In this document: one piece after another, positions 45,486-52,476 of the stretch
Position numbering within the stretch: the first letter of the stretch is position 1
Layout: every line of letters begins with the position of its first letter
DNA from: an uncultured Bacteroidales bacterium
GTDB taxonomy: Bacteria; Bacteroidota; Bacteroidia; Bacteroidales; P3
Direction of reading: 5' to 3'
DNA: 64,000 nucleotides
Assembly: GCA_937886715.1 (NCBI GenBank)
Contig: CAKZZD010000016.1
Location: forward strand, 62,001 to 126,000
Translations under genes and position numbers: made by a program
Notes under the pieces: model-generated
The model's database searches: none
Told to the model about the DNA's origin: nothing
The model's input: the letters and a program-made list of their open reading frames with translations, nothing else

Positions 45486-46137
45486 AAAGAACTTCAGCAA
45501 CACCTATATATTTATCTATTCGGCAGTCCTCGTCGTGGTGGCAGCCTTGATACTCACTGTGGTGAGCGTCAGCCTTAAGCCCGCACAGGAGAAAAACCAG
45601 CGCGCCGAGACCAAGCAGATGATCCTCAAGACCATCGGTATCGAGGCCACACGCGACAACGCCGACGAGCTATTTGCCCAATACGTACGGGCGTACCCCG
45701 GTGAACACCCTGACGGAACGATTGATGAGGGCGTACACGGGAGTACGCCCCTACGGTTCGACGGCGGTATCATCCTGCCCCTGAAGGGCACCGGCCTTTG
45801 GGGTCCCATCTGGGGATACCTGGCGCTTGACAGTAGCAGTACCGTGGTGGGTGCCGTCTTCGACCACAAAGGCGAGACGCCGGGTCTGGGCGGCGAGATT
45901 GCCACCGACAAGTTCGCACAGCGCTTCATCGGCAAAAAGATGGACACTCAAGCCATCCACCTCAAGAAAAATGCCGACAAGAGCAACCCCTACGAGGTTG
46001 ATGCCATCAGCGGCGGCACTATGACCAGCAACGGCGTCACCGCCATGCTGGCCAAAGCCTATGAGGACTATCAAGGTCTGAACCGTCAGACAAGTCAGAC
46101 TTGTCCGACAGAAGAAAGAAAGGAGACCACCAAATGA
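45478..46137 (+). CDS. nqrC: Na+-translocating NADH:quinone reductase subunit C, with repeat-derived segments
   Basis: A 219-residue subunit with one N-terminal membrane helix (residues 11-32) and a periplasmic FMN-binding domain. The FMN-accepting Thr is in DAISGGTMTSNG; GLWGPIWGYLAL and ETPGLGGEIATDKF are standard. Two segments look foreign. Residues about 69-93 are encoded by a 72-base palindromic element (45684-45755) where relatives carry a different, longer stretch. The tail RQT-SQT-CPT is encoded by three copies of a 9-base repeat (46085-46111). The reading frame is kept throughout, so the protein is probably functional. Confidence 0.93.
   Translation: MAKKNFSNTYIFIYSAVLVVVAALILTVVSVSLKPAQEKNQRAETKQMILKTIGIEATRDNADELFAQYVRAYPGEHPDGTIDEGVHGSTPLRFDGGIILPLKGTGLWGPIWGYLALDSSSTVVGAVFDHKGETPGLGGEIATDKFAQRFIGKKMDTQAIHLKKNADKSNPYEVDAISGGTMTSNGVTAMLAKAYEDYQGLNRQTSQTCPTEERKETTK
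45684..45755 (+). repeat. 72-base palindromic repeat inserted in-frame in nqrC
   Basis: Outer arms CGTACGGGCGTAC (45684-45696) and GTACGCCCCTACG (45743-45755) pair at 12 of 13 positions. A second stem GGGCGTAC/GTACGCCC lies at 45729-45750. The unit is 72 bases, exactly 24 codons, and reads through without stops. It resembles the intergenic palindromes with GGGGCGTAC cores found in various bacterial genomes, but here it sits inside a conserved gene. Confidence 0.75.
46085..46111 (+). repeat. Three 9-base repeats at the 3' end of nqrC
   Basis: GTCAGACAA, GTCAGACTT, GTCCGACAG in tandem. The first 25 bases also form a near-palindrome around the central A at 46097 (11 of 12 pairs). In the nqrC frame they encode RQT-SQT-CPT. 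The same unit is present five times at 20861-20905 upstream of groES. Confidence 0.72.
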
Positions 46138-46751
46138 AAAATACCGACTTGATAAAACTCCCCTTCAGCAAGAACAATCCCATCCTGGTGCAAGTGCTGG
46201 GCGTCTGCTCCTGCCTGGCCGTGACGGCGCAGCTGAAGCCCGCCGTGGTGATGGCCATCAGCGTCACCGTGGTGGTGATGCTGAGCAACCTCATCATCTC
46301 GCTGCTGCGCAACACCATCCCGCCGCGCATCCGCATCATCGTGCAGCTGGTGGTCGTCAGCACCCTCGTGGTGCTGGTCGACCAGGTGCTGAAAGCCTAC
46401 ATGTACGACGTCAGCAAACAGCTCTCCGTCTTCGTGGGACTCATCATCACCAACTGCATCGTCATGGGTCGCTTAGAGGCCTTCGCCATGGTGCAGAAGC
46501 CGTGGCCAAGCTTGCTGGACGGCCTGGGCAACGGCCTTGGCTACAGCGTCATCCTCATCACGCTGGGCTTCGTGCGCGAGCTCTTCGGCAGCGGCACCCT
46601 CTGGGGCTACCCCGTCATGGAGAAGCTGGGCCTGTACAACATCGGCTACGAGAACAACGGCCTGATGATCATGCCCCCCATGGCGCTGATCCTCGTCGGG
46701 CTCATCATCTGGTGGCACCGCAGCCGCAACAAAGACCTCTGCGAGCAATGA
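46134..46751 (+). CDS. nqrD: Na+-translocating NADH:quinone reductase subunit D
   Basis: A 205-residue membrane subunit with about six helices. Family marks are NPILVQVLGVCSCLAVT, GLIITNCIVMGRLEAFA and GFVRELFGSGTLWG. With NqrE it forms the pair that holds a [2Fe-2S] centre through cysteines in the membrane (Cys in VCSCLA and ITNCIV). It overlaps nqrC by ATGA. Its stop overlaps a TlpA-like gene instead of nqrE, which breaks the usual nqrD-nqrE adjacency. Confidence 0.96.
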   Translation: MKNTDLIKLPFSKNNPILVQVLGVCSCLAVTAQLKPAVVMAISVTVVVMLSNLIISLLRNTIPPRIRIIVQLVVVSTLVVLVDQVLKAYMYDVSKQLSVFVGLIITNCIVMGRLEAFAMVQKPWPSLLDGLGNGLGYSVILITLGFVRELFGSGTLWGYPVMEKLGLYNIGYENNGLMIMPPMALILVGLIIWWHRSRNKDLCEQ

Positions 46752-48061
46752 ACCCCTCCACGACATACCTCTGCCTTCTTCAATCCTTCTATGATCCTTC
46801 GGTGGTCCTTCGCTCCACAAGGTCGCGGGGCATACCATGGCGAACACTCCTCCTCGTGCTCCTCGTAGTAACTAACCTCGTCGCTCAAGCCCAGAACAGC
46901 AATGAGGCGAAAAGCGTCCTCCGTCTCTCACGCGAGAAATGTCAGTCAAAACAGCAAGGACATTACGTTATGGATTACAAGATGAAATATATGTCCGACA
47001 AGGATACCGTCGGTTACCGCTACACCTGCGACTTCCGCAAACTGTCCGGCGACACCATCTTTGGCAAAGCCTTCAATATGACTACCGTGCCTTTGGACAC
47101 GACGGAGAACTGGAACGGGCACCAGCTTTATACGGGTAACGAGTTGGTCTGGGTATACGACACCGCAGCAGTTGTCCAGTCGTGCGACAAGTGGGCGGAC
47201 AAGATTATCGCCGGACGACATAACTTCAATTTCTACACCGCCTTGACAAACAAAAGCAGTTATCCCCTACTTGACGAGGAAAATCTGGCCGACAGCAGTC
47301 TCACCTATACCCTTTCGGAAACGGTGCTCGACGGAAAGCCCTGCCATCTGGTTCGCTACAGCAAGACGGACTTCGACCCGGACACCATCTTCGGCATCAA
47401 CACCCTACTATATGAGGTTGGCATCTGGATAGACAGGCAGGACTATCTGCCCCTGCAATACACCATACTCTATGTCAACGAGGAGGGTCGAGACACCACT
47501 ACACAATTCGAGGAGTACCGACTGGTGGAATTCACTACTAAGATTGACAAGCGGCAACTGACCTTGAAGTCAATACCGAAACATCTACCGTTGAATGACT
47601 ACGAACCCTACAAGGAACCCGAACCTCTTGCCGAGGGGACACCAGCACCCGACTGGGCGCTGCCCACGCTGACAGGCGACACCGTCCGCCTCGCCGACTT
47701 GCGGGGCAAAGTGGTGCTGATTGACTTCTTCTACAAGTCGTGTGCCCCCTGCTGCGCCGCGTTGCCATTTCTGCAAAGCATCCACGAAAAGTACAAAGAC
47801 CGAGGTGTCGTGATGCTCGGCATCGACCCCATCGACAACCCCGTGAAGGACGAGATGGCCGACTTCCTCGCCAAGCGCGACATCACCTACACCACACTTT
47901 ACTCCGACCGCGAACTGCCCAAGACCTACCACGTAGTCGCTTACCCAACGCTCTTCTTCATCGACCGCGACGGCAAGATTGCCAAGGTGCAACGGGGATA
48001 CCATCAGTCACTCGAAACTGCCATTGAAGATCAACTGCAGAAGATGCTTCAAAATCGATAA
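46748..48061 (+). CDS. TlpA-like thioredoxin protein inserted in the nqr operon
   Basis: A 437-residue exported protein between nqrD and nqrE. A signal peptide (TLLLVLLVVTNLVAQAQ) is followed by a ~300-residue domain of unknown type and a C-terminal thioredoxin domain (~300-437: LRGKVVLIDFFYKSCAPCCA, then YHVVAYPTLFFIDRDGK). The active site is CAPC. The first 18 residues are encoded partly by an 11-base tandem repeat (46783-46815), so a GTG at 46802 is an alternative start with a better signal peptide. The ATG overlaps the nqrD stop. A role in cysteine or cofactor maturation for Nqr is possible but unproven. Confidence 0.88.
   Translation: MNPSTTYLCLLQSFYDPSVVLRSTRSRGIPWRTLLLVLLVVTNLVAQAQNSNEAKSVLRLSREKCQSKQQGHYVMDYKMKYMSDKDTVGYRYTCDFRKLSGDTIFGKAFNMTTVPLDTTENWNGHQLYTGNELVWVYDTAAVVQSCDKWADKIIAGRHNFNFYTALTNKSSYPLLDEENLADSSLTYTLSETVLDGKPCHLVRYSKTDFDPDTIFGINTLLYEVGIWIDRQDYLPLQYTILYVNEEGRDTTTQFEEYRLVEFTTKIDKRQLTLKSIPKHLPLNDYEPYKEPEPLAEGTPAPDWALPTLTGDTVRLADLRGKVVLIDFFYKSCAPCCAALPFLQSIHEKYKDRGVVMLGIDPIDNPVKDEMADFLAKRDITYTTLYSDRELPKTYHVVAYPTLFFIDRDGKIAKVQRGYHQSLETAIEDQLQKMLQNR
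46783..46815 (+). repeat. Three 11-base tandem repeats at the start of the TlpA gene
   Basis: ATCCTTCTATG, ATCCTTCGGTG, GTCCTTCGCTC in tandem. They fall between the ATGA-coupled start codon and the hydrophobic part of the signal peptide and look like intergenic repeat DNA captured by the reading frame. Confidence 0.6.
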
Positions 48062-48067
48062 TTATAC

Positions 48068-48104
48068 ACTAACGCATTGACGCACTAACACATTAACGCA
48101 TTAA
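48068..48104 (+). repeat. ACGCATT-type repeats before nqrE
   Basis: CTAACGCATTGACGCACTAA followed by CACATTAACGCATTAAT: four to five variants of a 7-9-base unit directly before the nqrE start. Similar strings sit just before groEL (21261-21296) and frdA (52453-52476). There is no obvious Shine-Dalgarno sequence in any of the three. Confidence 0.6.
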
Positions 48105-48110
48105 TAGATT

Positions 48111-48725
48111 ATGGACTACATTAACATATTCATCAAGTCGATATTCGTCGACAACATGATCTTCGCCTTCTTCCTCGGCATGTGCTCGTACCTGGCCGTG
48201 TCGAAGACGGTGAAGACCTCGGCGGGCCTCGGCATAGCGGTCACGTTTGTGCTGCTCATCACCGTGCCCGTCAACTACCTGCTCAACAAGTACTTCCTGG
48301 CACCGGGAGCGCTGGCGTGGATCTCGCCCTCGCTGGCCGAGGTGGACCTGAGCTTCCTGAGCCTGATCATGTTCATCGCCGTCATCGCCGCCATCGTGCA
48401 GATAGTGGAAATGGTGGTGGAGAAGTTCAGCCCCTCGCTCTACAACTCGCTGGGCATCTTCCTGCCGCTCATCGCCGTCAACTGCGCCGTCATGTCCGGC
48501 TCGCTCTTCATGCAAGAGCGCGGATACGCCAACATCGGCGAGGCCACCGTCTTCGCCCTCGGTAGCGGCATTGGCTGGCTGCTGGCCATCGTGGCCATCG
48601 CCGCCATACGAGAGAAGCTGCGCTACAGCCACATCCCCCCTGCCCTGCGCGGCGTCGGCATCACCTTCATCATCACCGGCCTCATGGGGCTGGCATTCAT
48701 GTCTTTTATGGGATTTAAACTATGA
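48111..48725 (+). CDS. nqrE: Na+-translocating NADH:quinone reductase subunit E
   Basis: A 204-residue membrane subunit homologous to NqrD, with about six helices. Signatures are MDYINIFIKSIFVDNMIFAF, FFLGMCSYLAVSK and LIAVNCAVMSGSLFM, with the conserved Cys residues in both half-helices. It overlaps nqrF by ATGA but is separated from nqrD by the TlpA-like gene and a 49-base repeat spacer. That spacer may supply a separate ribosome-binding region. Confidence 0.96.
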   Translation: MDYINIFIKSIFVDNMIFAFFLGMCSYLAVSKTVKTSAGLGIAVTFVLLITVPVNYLLNKYFLAPGALAWISPSLAEVDLSFLSLIMFIAVIAAIVQIVEMVVEKFSPSLYNSLGIFLPLIAVNCAVMSGSLFMQERGYANIGEATVFALGSGIGWLLAIVAIAAIREKLRYSHIPPALRGVGITFIITGLMGLAFMSFMGFKL

Positions 48726-50011
48726 CACAGACTCTTTTTTCCGCAATTATCATCATCCTGATCGTCATCCTGCTGCTGGTGGCGCTGCTTCTCATCCTGC
48801 GCGCCAAACTCATTCCTCAGGGCAACGTGAAAATCACCGTAAACGACGATAAAGAACTTATCGTGCCCACGGGCGGCACCCTTATCAACACACTTGGCGA
48901 GGCCGGCATCCATCTGCCTTCGGCCTGCGGTGGCAAAGGCAGCTGCGGCCAGTGCAAATGCCGTGTGGTCAAAGGCGGAGGCAGCATCCTCCCCACCGAG
49001 ATCCCCCATTTCAGCCGAAAACAGGTGCAGGAAGGCTGGCGCCTCGGATGCCAGGTGAAGGTCAAGGAGGACATGGAAATCAAGCTTCCCGAAAGCATCC
49101 TCAGCATCAAAGAATACGAGTGCACTGTGGTCAGCAATCGCAATGTGGCCACCTTCATCAAGGAGTTCAAGGTGCAGCTGCCCGCCGGCGAACACATGGA
49201 CTTCGTGCCCGGCAGCTACGCCCAGATCCGCATTCCGAAATTCACGGTCAAATACTCCGACTTCGACCGCTCGCTCATCGGCGACGAGTACCTGCCCTCG
49301 TGGGAGAAGTTCAAGATGTTCGACCTCGTCTGCGTCAACACCGAGCCCACCGTCCGCGCCTATTCCATGGCCAACTACCCCGCCGAAGGCGACGTCTTCA
49401 TGCTGACAGTAAGAATAGCCACACCGCCCTTCACGGCCGACCGCAGTGGTTTCCAGAATGTCAACCCGGGTATTGCCTCGAGCTACATCTTCTCGCTGAA
49501 ACCCGGCGACAAGGTCATCATGAGTGGCCCCTACGGCGAGTTCAGCGTTCGCGGAACCGTCGACGGCACATGGCAGGACAATCCCGAGGGTAACGAGATG
49601 ATATGGGTGGGCGGCGGCGCCGGTATGGCTCCCCTCCGCGCACAGATTATGCACCTCACACGCACGCTGCATTGCCAGAACCGCCCGATGCACTACTTCT
49701 ACGGTGCACGCGCCCTCAACGAGGTGTTCTACCTCAACGACTTCCAACAGTTGGAGAAGGACTTCCCCAATTTCCACTTCCATCTGGCCCTCGACCGTCC
49801 CGATCCTGCTGCCGACAATGCAGGCGTGCCCTACACCCCTGGCTTCGTCCACAATGTGATGTACGACACCTATCTCAAAAATCACCCCGCCCCCGAAGAC
49901 ATCGAGTACTACATGTGCGGCCCCGGCCCCATGAGCAAAGCCGTGGTGCAAATGCTCGACAATCTGGGTGTGGCTTCCGAGAACATCGCCTTCGACGATT
50001 TCGGCGGCTGA
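48722..50011 (+). CDS. nqrF: Na+-translocating NADH:quinone reductase subunit F
   Basis: A 429-residue NADH-oxidising subunit. An N-terminal membrane helix is followed by a plant-type [2Fe-2S] domain (ACGGKGSCGQCKCRVV), an FAD domain (RAYSMANYP) and an NADH domain (GGGAGMAPLRAQIMH, MCGPGPM). It injects electrons into the Nqr pump. It is last in the operon, with an intrinsic terminator 27 bases after the stop. Confidence 0.97.
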   Translation: MTQTLFSAIIIILIVILLLVALLLILRAKLIPQGNVKITVNDDKELIVPTGGTLINTLGEAGIHLPSACGGKGSCGQCKCRVVKGGGSILPTEIPHFSRKQVQEGWRLGCQVKVKEDMEIKLPESILSIKEYECTVVSNRNVATFIKEFKVQLPAGEHMDFVPGSYAQIRIPKFTVKYSDFDRSLIGDEYLPSWEKFKMFDLVCVNTEPTVRAYSMANYPAEGDVFMLTVRIATPPFTADRSGFQNVNPGIASSYIFSLKPGDKVIMSGPYGEFSVRGTVDGTWQDNPEGNEMIWVGGGAGMAPLRAQIMHLTRTLHCQNRPMHYFYGARALNEVFYLNDFQQLEKDFPNFHFHLALDRPDPAADNAGVPYTPGFVHNVMYDTYLKNHPAPEDIEYYMCGPGPMSKAVVQMLDNLGVASENIAFDDFGG

Positions 50012-50037
50012 CGCTCACCTGTCGCAATACGCATAAA

Positions 50038-50068
50038 AAAGGGATGCTGTCTCTGACGGCATCCCTTT
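50038..50068 (+). terminator. Intrinsic terminator after nqrF
   Basis: Stem AAAGGGATGC (50038-50047) with GCATCCCTTT (50059-50068), followed by the T-rich CTCTTTC. It also lies between the converging nqrF and PspC genes and could serve both strands, as A-rich sequence precedes it. Confidence 0.85.
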
Positions 50069-50098
50069 CTCTTTCAGTGGTGAACTGACGGAAAGAAT

Positions 50099-50311
50099 TC
50101 ACACATTCCCGTTGGGCTTGCCCTCTTCAGGTGCACAGATCCACACCACCAGATAGGCCCAAAAACCGAATGTGCCGCACAACAGTGCCACCAGGAACAG
50201 AATCCGGATCACCGTCGGATCCACATTCAGGTACTCCGCCAAACCGCCGCACACGCCCGCAATCCTGCGGTCCTTAGTGCTGCGCATCAATCTGCGATAG
50301 CTGTTTTCCAT
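50099..50311 (-). CDS. PspC-domain membrane protein
   Basis: A 70-residue PspC-domain protein. The signature RRIAGVCGGLAEYLNVDPTV is followed by one hydrophobic segment (FLVALLCGTFGFWAYLVVWI). Stand-alone PspC proteins are thought to take part in envelope-stress responses. A start eight residues later (MRSTKDRR) is also possible. It is downstream of the coiled-coil protein gene on the same strand, 46 bases away. Confidence 0.9.
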   Translation of the reverse strand: MENSYRRLMRSTKDRRIAGVCGGLAEYLNVDPTVIRILFLVALLCGTFGFWAYLVVWICAPEEGKPNGNV

Positions 50312-50357
50312 AATCTATTGTTTTTATCTACATATCCAACTGACAAACAGAGTACTT

Positions 50358-51092
50358 CTACTGCGCCATCAGGCTGTAGCGGTCCACAGCCTCCTGCGCG
50401 GTCTTCACAGCCTCGTCGGCCTTCTGCAGCTTTTCCTCGGCAGCAGCCTTCTTGCCGGCATACTTCTCGGCATCGGCCTGCAGCGAGTTCACTTCCTTTT
50501 CGAGGCTGGCAATCTTGGCCGTCAGCTTCTCTATTTCCTTCTGCTTGTCGGCAGCCTTCTGCTGGGCCTTGCCGATGTTTTTTTCCACCGAAGCCAGATC
50601 CGAGGCAGCCGACTTTTGAGCCTTTTGGGCCTTCTTCAAGTCGTCTTGGGCGGCCGAGAGCTGCGTCAGAGCCTCATAGCGGTCAACATACTGAGGAAAT
50701 GCCGACACAAACAGCCTCAGATTGTTGTTCATCGCCACCTGGTCGATAGTCAGGTCCTGCGACAGTGCACACACCGTCACCACGGTAGTCTTGTTGCCCT
50801 TGCGACCCTGGTCCTCCACCTTCGTGTAGAGGTTTATCGGTGTAGCTGCCACCTCGGCAAACACCTGCTGCAGACAAGCCACATAGCCATCCACATTCTT
50901 GGTCTTCAACTTCGCATCCTTAAGACGCTGGTTCATGGCTGACTGCACCAACTTAGCGCCCTTCTCAAGTGTCACCGTGTAAGACGGAACGGTCAACTCG
51001 CCTATCTTAGCCGTTCCCTCTTCCACAGTCTGGGCCATCACGCCCGCACAAAGCACCGTAGCAACGGCAAATGCCAACAATTTCTTCATCAT
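50358..51092 (-). CDS. Secreted coiled-coil protein
   Basis: A 244-residue exported protein: signal peptide (KKLLAFAVATVLCAGVMAQ), a ~120-residue N-terminal domain with no family I recognise (VPSYTVTLEKGAKLVQSAMN, NKTTVVTVCALSQDL) and a C-terminal coiled coil (~135-230: KIASLEKEVNSLQADAEKY and repeats of KKAQKAQ). It resembles hypothetical periplasmic proteins of Bacteroidota. The two Met codons at the start are alternative starts. A -7 box lies on the minus strand at 51166-51159. Confidence 0.78.
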   Translation of the reverse strand: MMKKLLAFAVATVLCAGVMAQTVEEGTAKIGELTVPSYTVTLEKGAKLVQSAMNQRLKDAKLKTKNVDGYVACLQQVFAEVAATPINLYTKVEDQGRKGNKTTVVTVCALSQDLTIDQVAMNNNLRLFVSAFPQYVDRYEALTQLSAAQDDLKKAQKAQKSAASDLASVEKNIGKAQQKAADKQKEIEKLTAKIASLEKEVNSLQADAEKYAGKKAAAEEKLQKADEAVKTAQEAVDRYSLMAQ

Positions 51093-51158
51093 AACAATTT
51101 GTATTTTAATTAATTAAACAATAATCAAAAAACCACTCCACTCACCCGCACGACAATG

Positions 51159-51166
51159 CAAAGATA
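51159..51166 (-). promoter_or_regulatory. -7 element for the coiled-coil protein gene
   Basis: The minus strand reads TATCTTTGCATTG at 51166 onward, an exact TAnnTTTG, 67 bases before the start codon. No clear -33 box. The rest of the 51093-51483 gap has no gene and only the frd promoter. Confidence 0.65.
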
Positions 51167-51409
51167 CACATTTTTTGTAAACTACGGTTGCCTTCCACTG
51201 AATTTGCTTAATTTAGAATTTTTTTTCCAAACATGGGCCTTTGCTCCAAGAGGGGCTCACCTGACCTTCTACTATCTTTCTGATGAAGGCTTCATTTCGC
51301 ACAACAGACGCGCATCGATTGGACAATAGCCGGTGCGAACAACAATTGCGACTGACGGCAGGCTGAGCACAATAGAGCGTATTTTTACATGACAACAACG
51401 CCATTCTGC

Positions 51410-51440
51410 TTTGCAATGTTGTTTTTTTTTCGTACTTTTG
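51410..51440 (+). promoter_or_regulatory. Promoter of the frdCAB operon
   Basis: TTTG at 51410-51413 and TACTTTTG at 51433-51440, separated by 19 bases, are a near-consensus pair. The leader to frdC is 43 bases. Confidence 0.85.
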
Positions 51441-51483
51441 CAGTTTCAAACCGACAAACAATATACATAACACTCTAACAGAC

Positions 51484-52440
51484 ATGAATTTACCAAAGAT
51501 TCACTCCATCACAAAGAAAATGCTCGTCGCCCTTGTTGGCGGATTCCTGCTCATTTTCCTACTGTTCCACATGACAGCCAACCTCTTCATCCTCCGCCAC
51601 GACGATGGCCAATGGTACTCTGCTTTCACCCACTTTATGGGCACCAACTGGGTGGTGAAGATCTTCGAGATTGTGCTGCTCGGCGTCATCGCGCTCCACA
51701 TTCTGCTTACCCTCTGGCTGGCGCTAACCAACCGCATGGCCCGTCCCACCCGCTACCACCAGCCCTCGAAGAGCAAGACTCACACCACATCGAAGCTGAT
51801 GGTATGGACCGGCATCCTGATTTTCGCCTGTCTGATATTCCACTTCACCGACTTCTACTTCGTCAAACTGGGTTGGGTGAAAGGCGAATACATGGTGAAA
51901 ACCGAAAAATTGCAGGAGAGCGAAGCTGCACAAATGCAACAGTTTGCCATGCAGATGGGCATGACCCCGGAAGAATTGCTGCAGGAGATGGAAGCCGAAG
52001 CCGCCAACTACGGCAATGAAATCGACGGACAGTCGACCAAAGAATACATCGACCACCTGCGCGAACAGCTCGAGGTGTCGAACATCTTGCAGCGTGCCTA
52101 CGGCGAAGGCAACATCAGCGACGACGGCAAATGGATCCGCCACCTGACCTACGACGACCGACAGCTGCTGCGCCGCGTGATGCCGGAAAGCGATCCCGAA
52201 CCCGACTTCTACTACATGGCCCGCGAAAAATTCACCCGCCCGTACATCGTCATCGTCTACCTCATCTTCTTTGCCATAGTCTTCATGCACCTGCGCCACG
52301 CCTTCCCCTCGGCCTTCCAGACTCTGGGCCTGAACAACTACAAGTACAACAACCTCATCGAGGTGCTCGGCAAGATCTACACCTGGGTCGTGATTCTCGG
52401 CTTTGCCGCGGTGCCGATATTGGTTTTCCTTGGCCTGTAA
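51484..52440 (+). CDS. frdC: Fumarate reductase/succinate dehydrogenase cytochrome b subunit, enlarged
   Basis: A 318-residue membrane anchor with five helices (about 13-35, 58-82, 103-128, 253-272, 292-316) carrying heme-ligand His candidates (LFHMTAN, IALHILL, LIFHFTDF, FMHLRHAF). The C-terminal SAFQTLGLNNYKYN is typical of Bacteroidota FrdC. Relatives are about 220-235 residues. The excess is a ~110-residue hydrophilic insertion (about 135-245) between helices III and IV, rich in Met/Glu/Gln (QMQQFAMQMGMTPEELLQEM). The positive-inside rule puts that loop in the periplasm. Confidence 0.93.
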   Translation: MNLPKIHSITKKMLVALVGGFLLIFLLFHMTANLFILRHDDGQWYSAFTHFMGTNWVVKIFEIVLLGVIALHILLTLWLALTNRMARPTRYHQPSKSKTHTTSKLMVWTGILIFACLIFHFTDFYFVKLGWVKGEYMVKTEKLQESEAAQMQQFAMQMGMTPEELLQEMEAEAANYGNEIDGQSTKEYIDHLREQLEVSNILQRAYGEGNISDDGKWIRHLTYDDRQLLRRVMPESDPEPDFYYMAREKFTRPYIVIVYLIFFAIVFMHLRHAFPSAFQTLGLNNYKYNNLIEVLGKIYTWVVILGFAAVPILVFLGL

Positions 52441-52452
52441 CACCCTTACCAC

Positions 52453-52476
52453 TTAACACAATAACGCATTAACGCA
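52453..52476 (+). repeat. AACGCATT-type repeats before frdA
   Basis: TTAACACAATAACGCATTAA followed by CGCA and then the ATG: repeats of a 7-9-base unit directly upstream of frdA, matching those before groEL and nqrE. Confidence 0.6.
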
